A stretch of 64,000 nucleotides of DNA from the NCBI GenBank assembly GCA_022844105.1, contig JALHMJ010000001.1:1-64000 (forward strand). Direction: 5' to 3'. Shown one piece after another: positions 39,236 to 47,349 of the stretch (position 1 is the stretch's first letter; each line of letters begins with the position of its first letter). The position numbers and the translations under genes are program-made. This DNA is from Hyphomicrobium sp. GTDB lineage: Bacteria; Pseudomonadota; Alphaproteobacteria; Rhizobiales; Hyphomicrobiaceae. A model generated the notes under the pieces. The model searched no databases. It saw nothing but the letters and a program-made list of their open reading frames with translations, and was not told the DNA's origin.

Positions 39236-40081
39236 TCACGATCCTTTCGCACCGGTCCGGCCTGTGAAAACCTTACCTTCGGTGTCAACGGCAGTGACAT
39301 CGAGGCTGCCATCGCCGCCGGGCGCATAAGTGAAACGAAAATTCGGATCTTCCGAGATTGAAATCCCACCAATCATTCTAAAAACGAGATTGTCGCCACT
39401 CTTGACGTCGATCTCGCGTACGAAGCGGGCAGGGATATAGAAACCCGTCGCCTGATTCAATTGCAGGCCGGAATACTGCGGGTGCTTGATCATCAGCTGG
39501 CCTTGCCGGCTGCCGCCAGCGTCGGCCGTCTCCAGTGTCCGCACGATCATGCGACCGGCGTCGGCGAGTGCCGCATCCGTATCCTTCAAGGCCGGTGCTG
39601 AGCATCCACCGGCCGCTTTCACGAACTGGGTGGCCATGTGCAACGTGCCGTCGGAGGTTTCCGCAACGGCCCGGATGTTGGAATACATATCGACGCGAAC
39701 GCGCGTCGAGAGCACGCGATCGCCGGTGCCGGCTGCTGGTCCGAACTCGAATTCGGCGACAACGGGGGCCGGATTTTTGTCGACAATGAGCGTGAGCTTC
39801 GTCACGCGTGAGGCGACCGCTGCGGGAATCCGGATCGTCACCGGCACGAGCGCGGCGTCGTCGGCCCGTACGGGCGCTTGAAGCGTCAGGATGGACGTAT
39901 CTTCGTTCACCGGCTTGGCGCCGAACACATCCTTTTGCAGCGCCGGCCAAAGATCGGCTTCCAGAAGCGCGTTGCCGTTGACCGGTTCGGCGGCGACGCT
40001 GGGTTCGCCGATCAGGCTCGCGCCGAGGACCAACGCGGCAGCGGTCAGGATGCTTGTCACGACAGATTTTGCAGGTTGCAT
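39236..40081 (-). CDS. Quinoprotein dehydrogenase-associated SoxYZ-like carrier
   Basis: 281-residue periplasmic protein. The N-terminal half is SoxY-like and ends in AGGCS with C160 in the position of the sulfur-carrying cysteine; the C-terminal half is SoxZ-like (GQLMIKHPQYSGLQLNQATGFYIPARFVREIDV). Such fused SoxYZ proteins are known beside PQQ dehydrogenase genes, where the substrate is unknown; it may carry a thiol-bound C1 or sulfur intermediate. The metallo-hydrolase upstream is its usual partner. GGAG precedes the ATG. Confidence 0.88.
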   Translation of the reverse strand: MQPAKSVVTSILTAAALVLGASLIGEPSVAAEPVNGNALLEADLWPALQKDVFGAKPVNEDTSILTLQAPVRADDAALVPVTIRIPAAVASRVTKLTLIVDKNPAPVVAEFEFGPAAGTGDRVLSTRVRVDMYSNIRAVAETSDGTLHMATQFVKAAGGCSAPALKDTDAALADAGRMIVRTLETADAGGSRQGQLMIKHPQYSGLQLNQATGFYIPARFVREIDVKSGDNLVFRMIGGISISEDPNFRFTYAPGGDGSLDVTAVDTEGKVFTGRTGAKGS

Positions 40082-40157
40082 TTCAGGTCATCTCCGTCTG
40101 GCGGTGGTCGTCATTTCTCATTGGCTGCGGGGGGGGCGAGCTGCTTGCCGGGTCAGC

Positions 40158-41099
40158 TCATTCCCATTCGAGTTCGGCGAATGCCGCTGTAACGTTTCGC
40201 TTATGATACTCCTCGAACAGGACCCATGCATCTTTTTCCGACTGGCCGGCAGTTTCCGTCGCTTCGCTGAGCGTCTTGCCCTGCTTGATGAGAGCCCGGA
40301 CGTCGGTTGCGACCGTCGACAGGTAGCGATGAAGCGGCGTTGCGGCATCGGCCCATGTCAAAGCGGGAGGACCGTGGCCGGGAACGACACGAACGGGTGG
40401 GTCCTGTGCCACACGGTCAAGCAGGGCGAGCCAGCCCTTGATTGAGCCATCGATCGTGGGGATGTGCTCGACGAACAGGAGGTCGCCCATGAACACGGTG
40501 CCGGTCGTGGTGTCCTTCACGGAAAGGTCGTTGTCGGTGTGAGCTGTCGGATGGGCCGTCAACTCCAGCTTGCGGCTGCCGAGGTCGAGTGTCCCGGTGC
40601 CGTCGAAATTCAGCGACGGTGCGATGATCTTCGTGCCCTCGAAGACGCGGGGGCCGAGAAGTACACTATTGATCGCCAAATACCGATCGGCGCGCGCCGT
40701 CAAGCCGCGTTCGAGTTTGTGGTGGCCGGCAAAGACGACGCCGTCGGTTGCAAACGCTGCATTTCCAAACACGTGATCGGGATGCATGTGGGTGTTGATG
40801 ACATAGCGGACCGGACGGCTGGTGACCGCTTCTATGGCTTGCTTAAGGTTGCGACCAACGACGGGACTACCGCCCGTGTCGATGACCGCGACCGCGTCGC
40901 TCCCGACGATGAAGCCGGGGTTCGAAATGTCGCCTGCGTTTTCGGGAGAAAATACTGCGTGCTGACCGCGATGGACGAAAACGCCCGGAGCGATTTCGTG
41001 GACGAACGTTCCGGTTGCTTGAACAGGAATAACGCGCAGCACCGGCAGCGCTGCGGCCGCTAATCCAGCCTGCAGACACGCACGGCGGTCAAGCTCCAT
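40158..41099 (-). CDS. Quinoprotein relay system zinc metallohydrolase (MBL fold)
   Basis: 313-residue metallo-beta-lactamase-fold protein. Twin-arginine-like N-terminus (MELDRRACLQAGLAAAALPV), then the metal motif HMHPDH (H104, H106, D108, H109), HPTAHTDND, MGDLLFVEH and VPGHGPP. It resembles SoxH-type hydrolases that pair with SoxYZ-like carriers near PQQ dehydrogenases; it may release the carried group. Start at 41099 is chosen because AGAGGA lies six bases upstream, whereas the ATG at 41105 abuts it. Confidence 0.87.
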   Translation of the reverse strand: MELDRRACLQAGLAAAALPVLRVIPVQATGTFVHEIAPGVFVHRGQHAVFSPENAGDISNPGFIVGSDAVAVIDTGGSPVVGRNLKQAIEAVTSRPVRYVINTHMHPDHVFGNAAFATDGVVFAGHHKLERGLTARADRYLAINSVLLGPRVFEGTKIIAPSLNFDGTGTLDLGSRKLELTAHPTAHTDNDLSVKDTTTGTVFMGDLLFVEHIPTIDGSIKGWLALLDRVAQDPPVRVVPGHGPPALTWADAATPLHRYLSTVATDVRALIKQGKTLSEATETAGQSEKDAWVLFEEYHKRNVTAAFAELEWE

Positions 41100-41658
41100 G
41101 GTCATTCCTCTGGGCATACTTCGTTCTGCAACTTGAAGTAAAATATGGGTGCGGCGGAACTCGTCTATGGGGTGAATATATGTCGTCAACATAGAAATCG
41201 GAAGTCCGGGACGGCTAGACCCCTGAAAAGCTTTATTTTTTTATGGAATATCCAGGCAGGAGCGAGTATTAAATTTTTTAGGGGAGGAATATTTTTCACA
41301 TTTGAAATCGAATGTCAATTGCCGGGATGGGTGCGGTGCGCTGCCTTAAACTAGGCGTGCGCTGCACAAGTAGGCAATAAACGGTCACAACATGCTGATA
41401 TAGAGGCAAAAAGTTCGTGAATTTGATTGCAGCCGCGAGTGTTGCTGAAAAAATGATCTCACGGATTGTCTTGCGGTCCTCACGAGAAAGTGTCTACATG
41501 CCGCGGCGGTGATGAGACCCGGGGGCGACGTTCGGAGGAGCGTTTCCCACCTGAGTTGGAACTGGAAAGGGGACAAAAGCCTCGTCCAGCAGCCGGCCCG
41601 GAAAAACCCGTGGCTGATCATCCGGCAAGCGTGGCAAAAACCTCAAGGAGGAAGCGCG
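41100..41658. other. Long leader/promoter region upstream of xoxF
   Basis: About 560 bases between divergent genes. An AT-rich segment at about 41210-41310 contains T-rich runs and no plausible gene. The last 150 bases are open in the xoxF frame (back to 41509) but lack a signal peptide or coding bias, so this is leader rather than N-terminal extension. AAGGAGGAA sits just before the xoxF ATG. I could not identify a known riboswitch. Confidence 0.6.
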
Positions 41659-43479
41659 ATGCGCAAAAGTGCACTCGCTATCGGACTGCTAGCTTCTGCG
41701 GCGGCGTCGCCTGTTTTGGCGAATGACGACGTTAAGAAGGCGATCGCAGACCCGAATAACTGGGCTGTCCAGATGGGCAATTACGAGGGTTGGCGTTACT
41801 CTCGTCTTGACCAGATCAACACGACGAACGTTAAGGACTTGAAGGTTGCTTGGCAGTTCTCGACCGGCGTTCTGCGCGGTCACGAGGGTTCGCCGCTTGT
41901 GATCGGCAAGGACCTGTACCTGCACTCGGCATTCCCGAACAAGGTCTTCAAGCTCAGCCTCGAGAACCCCGTTGAGCCGAAGATTCTCTGGAAGTACGAG
42001 CCCAAGCAGGACCCGTCTGTTATCCCCGTGATGTGCTGCGATACTGTGAACCGCGGTCCGACGATCGCTGGTAACACACTGATCATGGGTCTCGCTGACA
42101 CCACGATCGTTGCTCTCGACGCGACGACCGGCAAGGAAAAGTGGAAGCAGGTCAACGGCGATCCCAAGAAGGGTGAAACCTACACCGGCAACGTTCTCAT
42201 CATCAACGACAAGGTCCTCATGGGTACCTCGGGCGCCGAGTTCGGCGTTCGCTGCCACGTGACGGCTTACTCGCTCGCCGATGGTAAGAAGCTCTGGCGC
42301 GCCTACTCGATGGGCCCGGATGCCGACATCCTCGTCGATCCGGAAAAGACCCTGTCGCTCGGCAAGCCGGTTGGCAAGGACTCGTCGCTCAAGACGTGGA
42401 CTGGCGACCAGTGGAAGATCGGTGGCGGCTCGACCTGGGGCTTCTACTCTTATGACACTGAGGCCAATCTGTTCTACTACGGCACGGGCAACCCTTCGAC
42501 CTGGAACCCGGCGCAGCGCGCTGGACCGGACGGCAAGCGTATCGACCAGAAGTGGTCGATGACGATTTTCGCCCGTAACCCCGACACCGGCGTGGCCGCC
42601 TGGGCATACCAGATGACCCCGTTCGATGAGTGGGACTATGACGGCGTGAACGAGTCGATCCTCACCACCCAGAAGATCGGTGGCGCTGATCGCAAAGTTC
42701 TGACGCACTTCGACCGTAACGGCTTCGGCTACACGATCGATCGCATCACCGGCGAGCCGCTCGTCGCTCAGCCCTACGACGAAGATCTGAACTGGTCTTC
42801 GGGCGTGGATCTCGACAAGTCTTCGCCGACCTACGGCCGTCCGAAGGTTATCGACGCTAAGTCGACCTTCATTCAGGGCGCTGACGTGAACACGAAGAAC
42901 ATCTGCCCCGCTGCCCTTGGCTTCAAGGACCAGCAGCCGGCTGCGTACTCTCCGCAGACGAACCTGTTCTACATTCCCGTCAACAACGTTTGCATGGACT
43001 ACGAACCCTTTAAGGTCTCGTACACGCCTGGCCAGCCTTACGTCGGCGCCACGCTGTCCATGTTCCCGCCGGAAGGCAAGACGAACACGGGTCACTTCAC
43101 GATCTGGGATGGCGCTGTTGGGAAAATCGTTCACCAGCATGACGAGCCCTTCTCGGTCTGGTCGGGCGTTCTGGCAACCGCTGGCGGCCTCGCCTGCCAC
43201 GGTACGCTGGACGGCTTCCTGAAGTGCCGCGACGCGAAGGACGGCAAAGAGCTGTACAAGCATCGTCTGCCGTCGGGTTCGATCGGTAACGTGTTCAGCT
43301 ACGCCATCGATGGCAAGCAGTACCTCGGCCTGTACTCGGGCGTTGGTGGCTGGGCTGGCATCGGTCTCGCCGCTGGTCTCGACAAGCCGACGGACGGTCT
43401 GGGCGCAGTCGGTAACTACGCCGGTCTGAAGTCCTACACCGATCTCGGTGGCACGCTCACGGTCTACTCGCTGCCCTAA
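41659..43479 (+). CDS. xoxF: Lanthanide-dependent methanol dehydrogenase XoxF
   Basis: 606-residue periplasmic PQQ enzyme oxidising methanol to formaldehyde (or formate). Signal peptide [21 protein letters not shown], eight-bladed propeller, vicinal cysteines C126-C127 (VMCCDT) and the active-site segment DEWDYDGVN with catalytic D326 and the extra D328 that marks lanthanide-binding enzymes; calcium-type MxaF has alanine there. Trp-docking repeats are present. Codon choice is strongly biased (GAC, AAG, CTC), as in highly expressed genes. Start 41659 follows AAGGAGGAA. No mxaI or mxaF is nearby, so this is the methanol dehydrogenase of the locus. Confidence 0.98.
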   Translation: MRKSALAIGLLASAAASPVLANDDVKKAIADPNNWAVQMGNYEGWRYSRLDQINTTNVKDLKVAWQFSTGVLRGHEGSPLVIGKDLYLHSAFPNKVFKLSLENPVEPKILWKYEPKQDPSVIPVMCCDTVNRGPTIAGNTLIMGLADTTIVALDATTGKEKWKQVNGDPKKGETYTGNVLIINDKVLMGTSGAEFGVRCHVTAYSLADGKKLWRAYSMGPDADILVDPEKTLSLGKPVGKDSSLKTWTGDQWKIGGGSTWGFYSYDTEANLFYYGTGNPSTWNPAQRAGPDGKRIDQKWSMTIFARNPDTGVAAWAYQMTPFDEWDYDGVNESILTTQKIGGADRKVLTHFDRNGFGYTIDRITGEPLVAQPYDEDLNWSSGVDLDKSSPTYGRPKVIDAKSTFIQGADVNTKNICPAALGFKDQQPAAYSPQTNLFYIPVNNVCMDYEPFKVSYTPGQPYVGATLSMFPPEGKTNTGHFTIWDGAVGKIVHQHDEPFSVWSGVLATAGGLACHGTLDGFLKCRDAKDGKELYKHRLPSGSIGNVFSYAIDGKQYLGLYSGVGGWAGIGLAAGLDKPTDGLGAVGNYAGLKSYTDLGGTLTVYSLP

Positions 43480-43506
43480 TCGGTGGTCTGTCGACTCTAA
43501 AAAAGA

Positions 43507-43537
43507 GGCCGGCGCGGTTTTCCGCGCCGGCCTTCTT
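43507..43537 (+). terminator. Rho-independent terminator of xoxF
   Basis: Eleven-base perfect arms GGCCGGCGCGG (43507-43517) and CCGCGCCGGCC (43522-43532), TTTT loop, then TTCTT. A strong terminator 27 bases after the stop suggests xoxF is made largely as its own message. Confidence 0.88.
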
Positions 43538-43759
43538 CGTTAGCGGCGCTCGCATGTCGCTCAGCAAAGTCTCCGTGCGTATTGTCGCATCATTTGCAAA
43601 ATGCAGCTTCGGTGCTGGAGTGCGCATTATTTGCTGATGTATCAGTGCTCCGACCTCGACAACGCAAGGTCGAGCGCCCGCGGGGAATCCTGATGGGACG
43701 CCAAAAAAAACCGAGCTAATCGGCAATTCGAAACCGATCTTGAGTGATCGATAAAATGA

Positions 43760-44365
43760 ATGAGGAAACGAGTGAAGAGCCTTGGGTATGGAATGATCGG
43801 CGCTGCCGCTCTGGTGCTTCTTTCAGCTGGCTTTGCCGGTCAGGCTGCTGCAGCCGAAAGTGATAAAAGTGCTCTGCCAGATCCGGCAGCGCATAAGGCG
43901 GCGCAGGATGGCAAGAAGTTCGAAGCCGGTCGCTGGGTGCTTCCCGACGGTTCGCCGACCTATGACGTCAATCGCGATGAGGCCAACCCCGACATCGTCA
44001 AGAAGGTCGATTGGATGACGTATTCCGGCTGGCGGCGGTATCACGCCGAATGCCACGTCTGCCACGGTCCGAATGCCGAAGGATCGTCGTTCGCTCCGGC
44101 CCTGCACGATTCTTTGAAGACGATGGACTACGCTAAGTTCCTTCAGGTCGTGGCCTCCGGCCAAATCCGTGACGTCGCGGGCACGAAGTACATCATGCCT
44201 GCTTTCGGCGATAACAAGAACGTCATGTGCTACGTTGACGATCTTTACGTTTACCTGCGGGCGCGCTCGACGGATGCGCTGCCGGGCGGTCGACTGAGCG
44301 CTGATCAGCGCGCCGAAAAGCCAATTGAAGCCAAGGAAGCCGAAAAATCCTGCATCGGTGAATAG
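43760..44365 (+). CDS. Four-cysteine cytochrome c, methanol-metabolism related (XoxG-like)
   Basis: 201-residue periplasmic cytochrome with signal peptide (cleavage near AAAES). Haem motif CHVCH (C98, C101, H102), likely Met ligand in KYIMPAFG, and two extra cysteines (VMCYVDD, KSCIGE) that place it in the four-Cys cytochrome family found with methanol oxidation. Next to xoxF it is the best candidate electron acceptor. ATG at 43760 is used; a GTG four codons later is possible. The last 370 bases are almost identical to those of the next cytochrome gene. Confidence 0.92.
   Translation: MRKRVKSLGYGMIGAAALVLLSAGFAGQAAAAESDKSALPDPAAHKAAQDGKKFEAGRWVLPDGSPTYDVNRDEANPDIVKKVDWMTYSGWRRYHAECHVCHGPNAEGSSFAPALHDSLKTMDYAKFLQVVASGQIRDVAGTKYIMPAFGDNKNVMCYVDDLYVYLRARSTDALPGGRLSADQRAEKPIEAKEAEKSCIGE
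43996..44365 (+). repeat. Near-identical 370-bp copy A (cytochrome haem domain)
   Basis: Aligns without gaps to 45101-45470. I count 9 differences in 370 bases by eye, 4 of them in the last 7 bases including the different stop codons (TAG and TGA). One difference changes an amino acid (Ala or Val near the end). Flanking sequences differ clearly, so homogenisation is confined to the haem domain. Confidence 0.92.
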
Positions 44366-44388
44366 CCCCGGTGGTTTAAATTGCAATT

Positions 44389-44414
44389 CCGGCGGTCCTT
44401 AACGGGACCGCCGG
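44389..44414 (+). terminator. Hairpin after first cytochrome gene
   Basis: Arms CCGGCGGTCC (44389-44398) and GGACCGCCGG (44405-44414) around TTAACG, 23 bases past the stop. The following ATTGGTT is only moderately T-rich. Confidence 0.65.
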
Positions 44415-44555
44415 ATTGGTTGAAGGCGATGTCTTTACGGTTATGGAAAAAACATGAGCGGCGGCTATTTCAATCGGAGATTTTCTGATCATACTGTCGC
44501 AATAAAATAGAGAGGCGCCGGTCAGCGGTGTCACTCCAGGGAGAGAGCTGCAGAC

Positions 44556-45470
44556 ATGACGAAGACCACTCTTTCGCGGTGCACCACGATGGCAGCCGCA
44601 TTGGCTTTGGCGCTCACGCTTAGTGCGTGCGGCGATGAGGAAAAAAAGGCCGAGGCTCCTAAGCCGTCCGAGTCACCCGTTGCCGCCGCGCCTGCCGTTG
44701 AGCCGACGCCGGCACCGGCGGCTGCACCCGAGGCAGCACCAACCCCTACACCCAGCCAGACCGCTGAAGCGCCAGCTGCCGTACCAGCTGCGGCACCTGA
44801 ACCTGCGCCTCAGCCCGCAGCGGAAGTTCCGGCAGCTGCGCCAGCGCCCGCGGCTCCGGCCCCCGTGGCAGAAGCGGCGCCCGCGCCTGCACCCGCTCCG
44901 GCCGCTAGCCAACCGTCGCCGGCTCCGGCATTGGCCCCGCCGCCGCCAACTGAGAAGACGGCAGGCGCTGTAAGTGAGCTGCCGGATGTTGCACTTTTTA
45001 ACGCCTCTCAAGAGGGCAAGAAGTGGGAAGCCGGTCGTTGGGTGCTTCCCGACGGCTCACCGACGTTCAATGTTGAGCGCGGCACGGATAACACCGACGT
45101 CGTCAAGAAGGTCGACTGGATGACGTATTCCGGCTGGCGGCGGTATCACGCCGAATGCCACGTCTGCCACGGTCCGAATGCCGAAGGATCGTCGTTCGCT
45201 CCGGCCCTGCACGATTCTTTGAAGACGATGGACTACGCTAAGTTCCTTCAGGTCGTGGCCTCCGGCCAAATCCGTGACGTCGCGGGTACGAAGTACATCA
45301 TGCCTGCTTTCGGCGATAACAAGAACGTCATGTGCTACGTTGATGATCTTTACGTTTACCTGCGGGCGCGCTCGACGGATGTGCTGCCGGGCGGTCGACT
45401 GAGCGCTGATCAGCGCGCCGAAAAGCCAATTGAAGCCAAGGAAGCCGAAAAGTCCTGCATCGGCGAGTGA
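44556..45470 (+). CDS. Lipoprotein four-cysteine cytochrome c with long Pro/Ala tether
   Basis: 304 residues: lipobox LSAC near 22-25, then about 110 residues of Pro/Ala/Glu-rich low-complexity linker, then a four-Cys cytochrome domain from about 145 to the end with CHVCH, IMPAFG, VMCYVDD and KSCIGE. This is a membrane-anchored version of the preceding soluble cytochrome. The tether, about as long as the periplasm is wide if extended, would let the haem domain shuttle between XoxF and a membrane oxidase. The haem domain DNA is about 97-98% identical to the first gene. Confidence 0.93.
   Translation: MTKTTLSRCTTMAAALALALTLSACGDEEKKAEAPKPSESPVAAAPAVEPTPAPAAAPEAAPTPTPSQTAEAPAAVPAAAPEPAPQPAAEVPAAAPAPAAPAPVAEAAPAPAPAPAASQPSPAPALAPPPPTEKTAGAVSELPDVALFNASQEGKKWEAGRWVLPDGSPTFNVERGTDNTDVVKKVDWMTYSGWRRYHAECHVCHGPNAEGSSFAPALHDSLKTMDYAKFLQVVASGQIRDVAGTKYIMPAFGDNKNVMCYVDDLYVYLRARSTDVLPGGRLSADQRAEKPIEAKEAEKSCIGE
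45101..45470 (+). repeat. Near-identical 370-bp copy B (cytochrome haem domain)
   Basis: Partner of copy A at 43996-44365, in the same orientation, 1105 bases apart start to start. Direct repeats of this size can recombine and would delete the intervening 1.1 kb, leaving one chimeric cytochrome gene. Confidence 0.92.
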
Positions 45471-45495
45471 ACCGACGGTTCGATCTGCCTTCGTG

Positions 45496-45527
45496 AACGC
45501 GGCGGTCCCGGCGACCGCCGCGTTTTT
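45496..45527 (+). terminator. Rho-independent terminator after the tethered cytochrome
   Basis: Perfect 12-base arms AACGCGGCGGTC (45496-45507) and GACCGCCGCGTT (45513-45524), loop CCGGC, followed by TTT. Confidence 0.87.
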
Positions 45528-45741
45528 CATTCCGGACTTGCAGCATCGCCTATGAGGACCAATGACGCCGATCCATGACAAGAACTTCATGTGCGGATCG
45601 GTGGTTCGGCCCGTATATGTCACGTGACGCGTCCGGATACTTCCTGCTCGATACGGTAAGCGTGCGCGAAAAATAACAAAGCAACGACATCGCGTTGGGT
45701 TCTGCTTCACGCGGCGGTGTCATGGAAACAACGAGAGTGCG

Positions 45742-46578
45742 ATGAAGAAAATTGTTCTGGCCGTTTTGGCCGTGTCGCTTGGTGCTCTGGCGCCCGCTCA
45801 CGCCGCCGACGGAAACTTGGCGGATGCCGTCAACCGTAAGGTGCTGCGGGTCTGTTCTATTCCCGAAAACATGCCTTACTCGAACGACAAAGGTGAAGGC
45901 TTCGAGAATAAAATCGCGGAGGTGGTCGCTGATGAACTCAAAGTGCCGGTCGAATACACTTGGTATCCGGGCGGCTTTGGCTTGATCCGGCGTACGCTGG
46001 CCGCCAAAAAGTGCGACATTGTTTTGGGCACCGTTCAGGCGGATGAGTACACGCTCAATACCAATCATTATTATCACACGACGTACGTGTTGTTTTACAA
46101 GAAGGGCAGTGAACTCGAAGGTGTCACTTCGTTTTCCGATCCGAAATTGCAGGGCAAGCGCATTAGCAATCAGGGTGGCCCCATCGGCGATCAGATCGCA
46201 AAGGCAGGCCTTATGTCGAATGCCAAATCGTATCTCATCAACGTCGATCGCCGGTACGTCAATCCGGAGCAGGAAATCATCGATGACGTGCTGAAGGGCG
46301 AAATTGATGTCGGTGTTCTGTGGGGGCCGTTTGCCGGCTGGTTTTTAAAGCCGCACATGGAAAAGCTGACGGTGCACGCGATTACCGAGCATGTGCCCGG
46401 AACGGCCAAGCCCGACTATCGTATCACGATGGGTGTGCGCGCCAACGAGAGCAATTGGAAGCGCCAGCTCAACGATATCATCAAGAAGCGTCAGGGCGAT
46501 ATCGACGAAATCCTGCTGAGCTTCAACGTGCCGCTGCTCGATGAGGACCTCAAGCCGCTTACGGCACCGCGCAAATAA
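45742..46578 (+). CDS. xoxJ: XoxJ/MxaJ-like periplasmic binding protein
   Basis: 278-residue protein of the amino-acid-binding (SBP family 3) fold with signal peptide ending AHAADG. Motifs LRVCSIPENMPYSNDKGEGFENKIAEVVADEL and KCDIVLGTVQADEYT fit the quinoprotein dehydrogenase-associated group to which MxaJ/XoxJ belong. XoxJ is thought to bind and help activate or mature XoxF rather than to serve in transport. It lies in the usual xoxFGJ order, separated here by two cytochrome genes. Confidence 0.93.
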   Translation: MKKIVLAVLAVSLGALAPAHAADGNLADAVNRKVLRVCSIPENMPYSNDKGEGFENKIAEVVADELKVPVEYTWYPGGFGLIRRTLAAKKCDIVLGTVQADEYTLNTNHYYHTTYVLFYKKGSELEGVTSFSDPKLQGKRISNQGGPIGDQIAKAGLMSNAKSYLINVDRRYVNPEQEIIDDVLKGEIDVGVLWGPFAGWFLKPHMEKLTVHAITEHVPGTAKPDYRITMGVRANESNWKRQLNDIIKKRQGDIDEILLSFNVPLLDEDLKPLTAPRK

Positions 46579-46592
46579 TCGCGGCGGTATCG

Positions 46593-47237
46593 ATGATGAA
46601 CTTTGCTTTGTGTTGGACAGCGCGGCCGGCGATTGCAATCACCGGCCGCCTTCTCGTATGGACAATGCTGGCTTTGCTTACGGTGGGGCCGGATAGTTCC
46701 GCGGTCGCAGAAAGCGGCTTTGCTGATCCACGATCCATCACGCCGACGCCTTCGACCGGCGAGGTGCCCGAGCCTGACGGCTATCGGACCAATGATTATC
46801 GAATGCCGGTTCCGCGGACTCTCAAAGGCGCCCGGGTGGTTACGGCAGACGAGGCGGAGAAGCTACTGGCGGAAAAGGCTAGTGTATTCCTCGACGTTTA
46901 CCCGCGCGCGCCAAAGCCACCGAATCTTCCAGCCGGAACCGTGTGGCGAGATCCCCCGCATTCTACAATTGCTGATGCGCACTGGTTACCGAACGTCGGC
47001 TATGGCGTGCTATCGCCCGACTTCGAAGCCTACTTTAAAACGCGTCTGGAAAAACTAACTGGGCAGGATCAGTCAAAACCAATCGTATTTTTCTGTTTGA
47101 AGGACTGCTGGATGTCGTGGAACGCCGCCAAGCGGGCGCTGGCGTGGGGCTACACGTCGGTGTTGTGGTTTCCCGAGGGAACCGACGGTTGGCAGGCGAT
47201 CGGCAACGACCTTGTGCCGGCAACGCCTGTGCCATGA
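46593..47237 (+). CDS. PQQ-dependent catabolism-associated CXXCW-type protein (rhodanese-like)
   Basis: 214 residues, hydrophobic N-terminus (about 20-38) for export, and a rhodanese-like domain ending in FFCLKDCWMSWNAAKRALAWGY. The cysteines are C168 and C172 with three residues between them, followed by Trp. Proteins of this family occur only beside PQQ-dependent dehydrogenase systems and may move sulfur or reduce disulfides. It starts 14 bases after xoxJ, so the two are one unit. Two tandem palindromes follow. Confidence 0.88.
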   Translation: MMNFALCWTARPAIAITGRLLVWTMLALLTVGPDSSAVAESGFADPRSITPTPSTGEVPEPDGYRTNDYRMPVPRTLKGARVVTADEAEKLLAEKASVFLDVYPRAPKPPNLPAGTVWRDPPHSTIADAHWLPNVGYGVLSPDFEAYFKTRLEKLTGQDQSKPIVFFCLKDCWMSWNAAKRALAWGYTSVLWFPEGTDGWQAIGNDLVPATPVP

Positions 47238-47239
47238 TG

Positions 47240-47336
47240 ATTGGCGTTTCCGACTCCGCTTGGCGGAGCCGGCCGGAAACGCAGGTGTTGGGCATTGGCG
47301 TTTCCGACTCCGCTTTGCGGAGCCGGCCGGAAACGC
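47240..47336. repeat. Tandem pair of 43-bp palindromic elements
   Basis: Copies at 47240-47282 and 47294-47336 differ at one base and repeat with a 54-base period. Each folds into a hairpin: GCGTTTCC pairs with GGAAACGC, and inside it CTCCGC pairs with GCGGAG, with an asymmetric internal loop. They lie between convergent genes and resemble REP/BIME-type extragenic elements or double terminators. Confidence 0.85.
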
Positions 47337-47349
47337 TAAATTCAGACGC

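Noticed and set aside
41509-41658. 50-residue N-terminal extension of XoxF
   Set aside because: The ATG at 41659 has an excellent ribosome site and begins a normal signal peptide; the upstream frame would bury that signal.
41689-43263. 524-codon open frame antisense to xoxF
   Set aside because: It is a shadow created by the strong codon bias of xoxF; composition (Arg, Val-rich, no known motif) and lack of a ribosome site argue against a gene.
43996-45470. Insertion sequence or assembly duplication as cause of the repeated 370 bp
   Set aside because: The copies start inside coding sequence in the same frame, carry scattered silent differences and different stop codons, and have no terminal inverted repeats, so a gene-level duplication or conversion fits better.
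47240-47336. Possible CRISPR array
   Set aside because: Only two repeat units, each itself a palindrome, with an 11-base gap too short for a spacer, and no cas genes.
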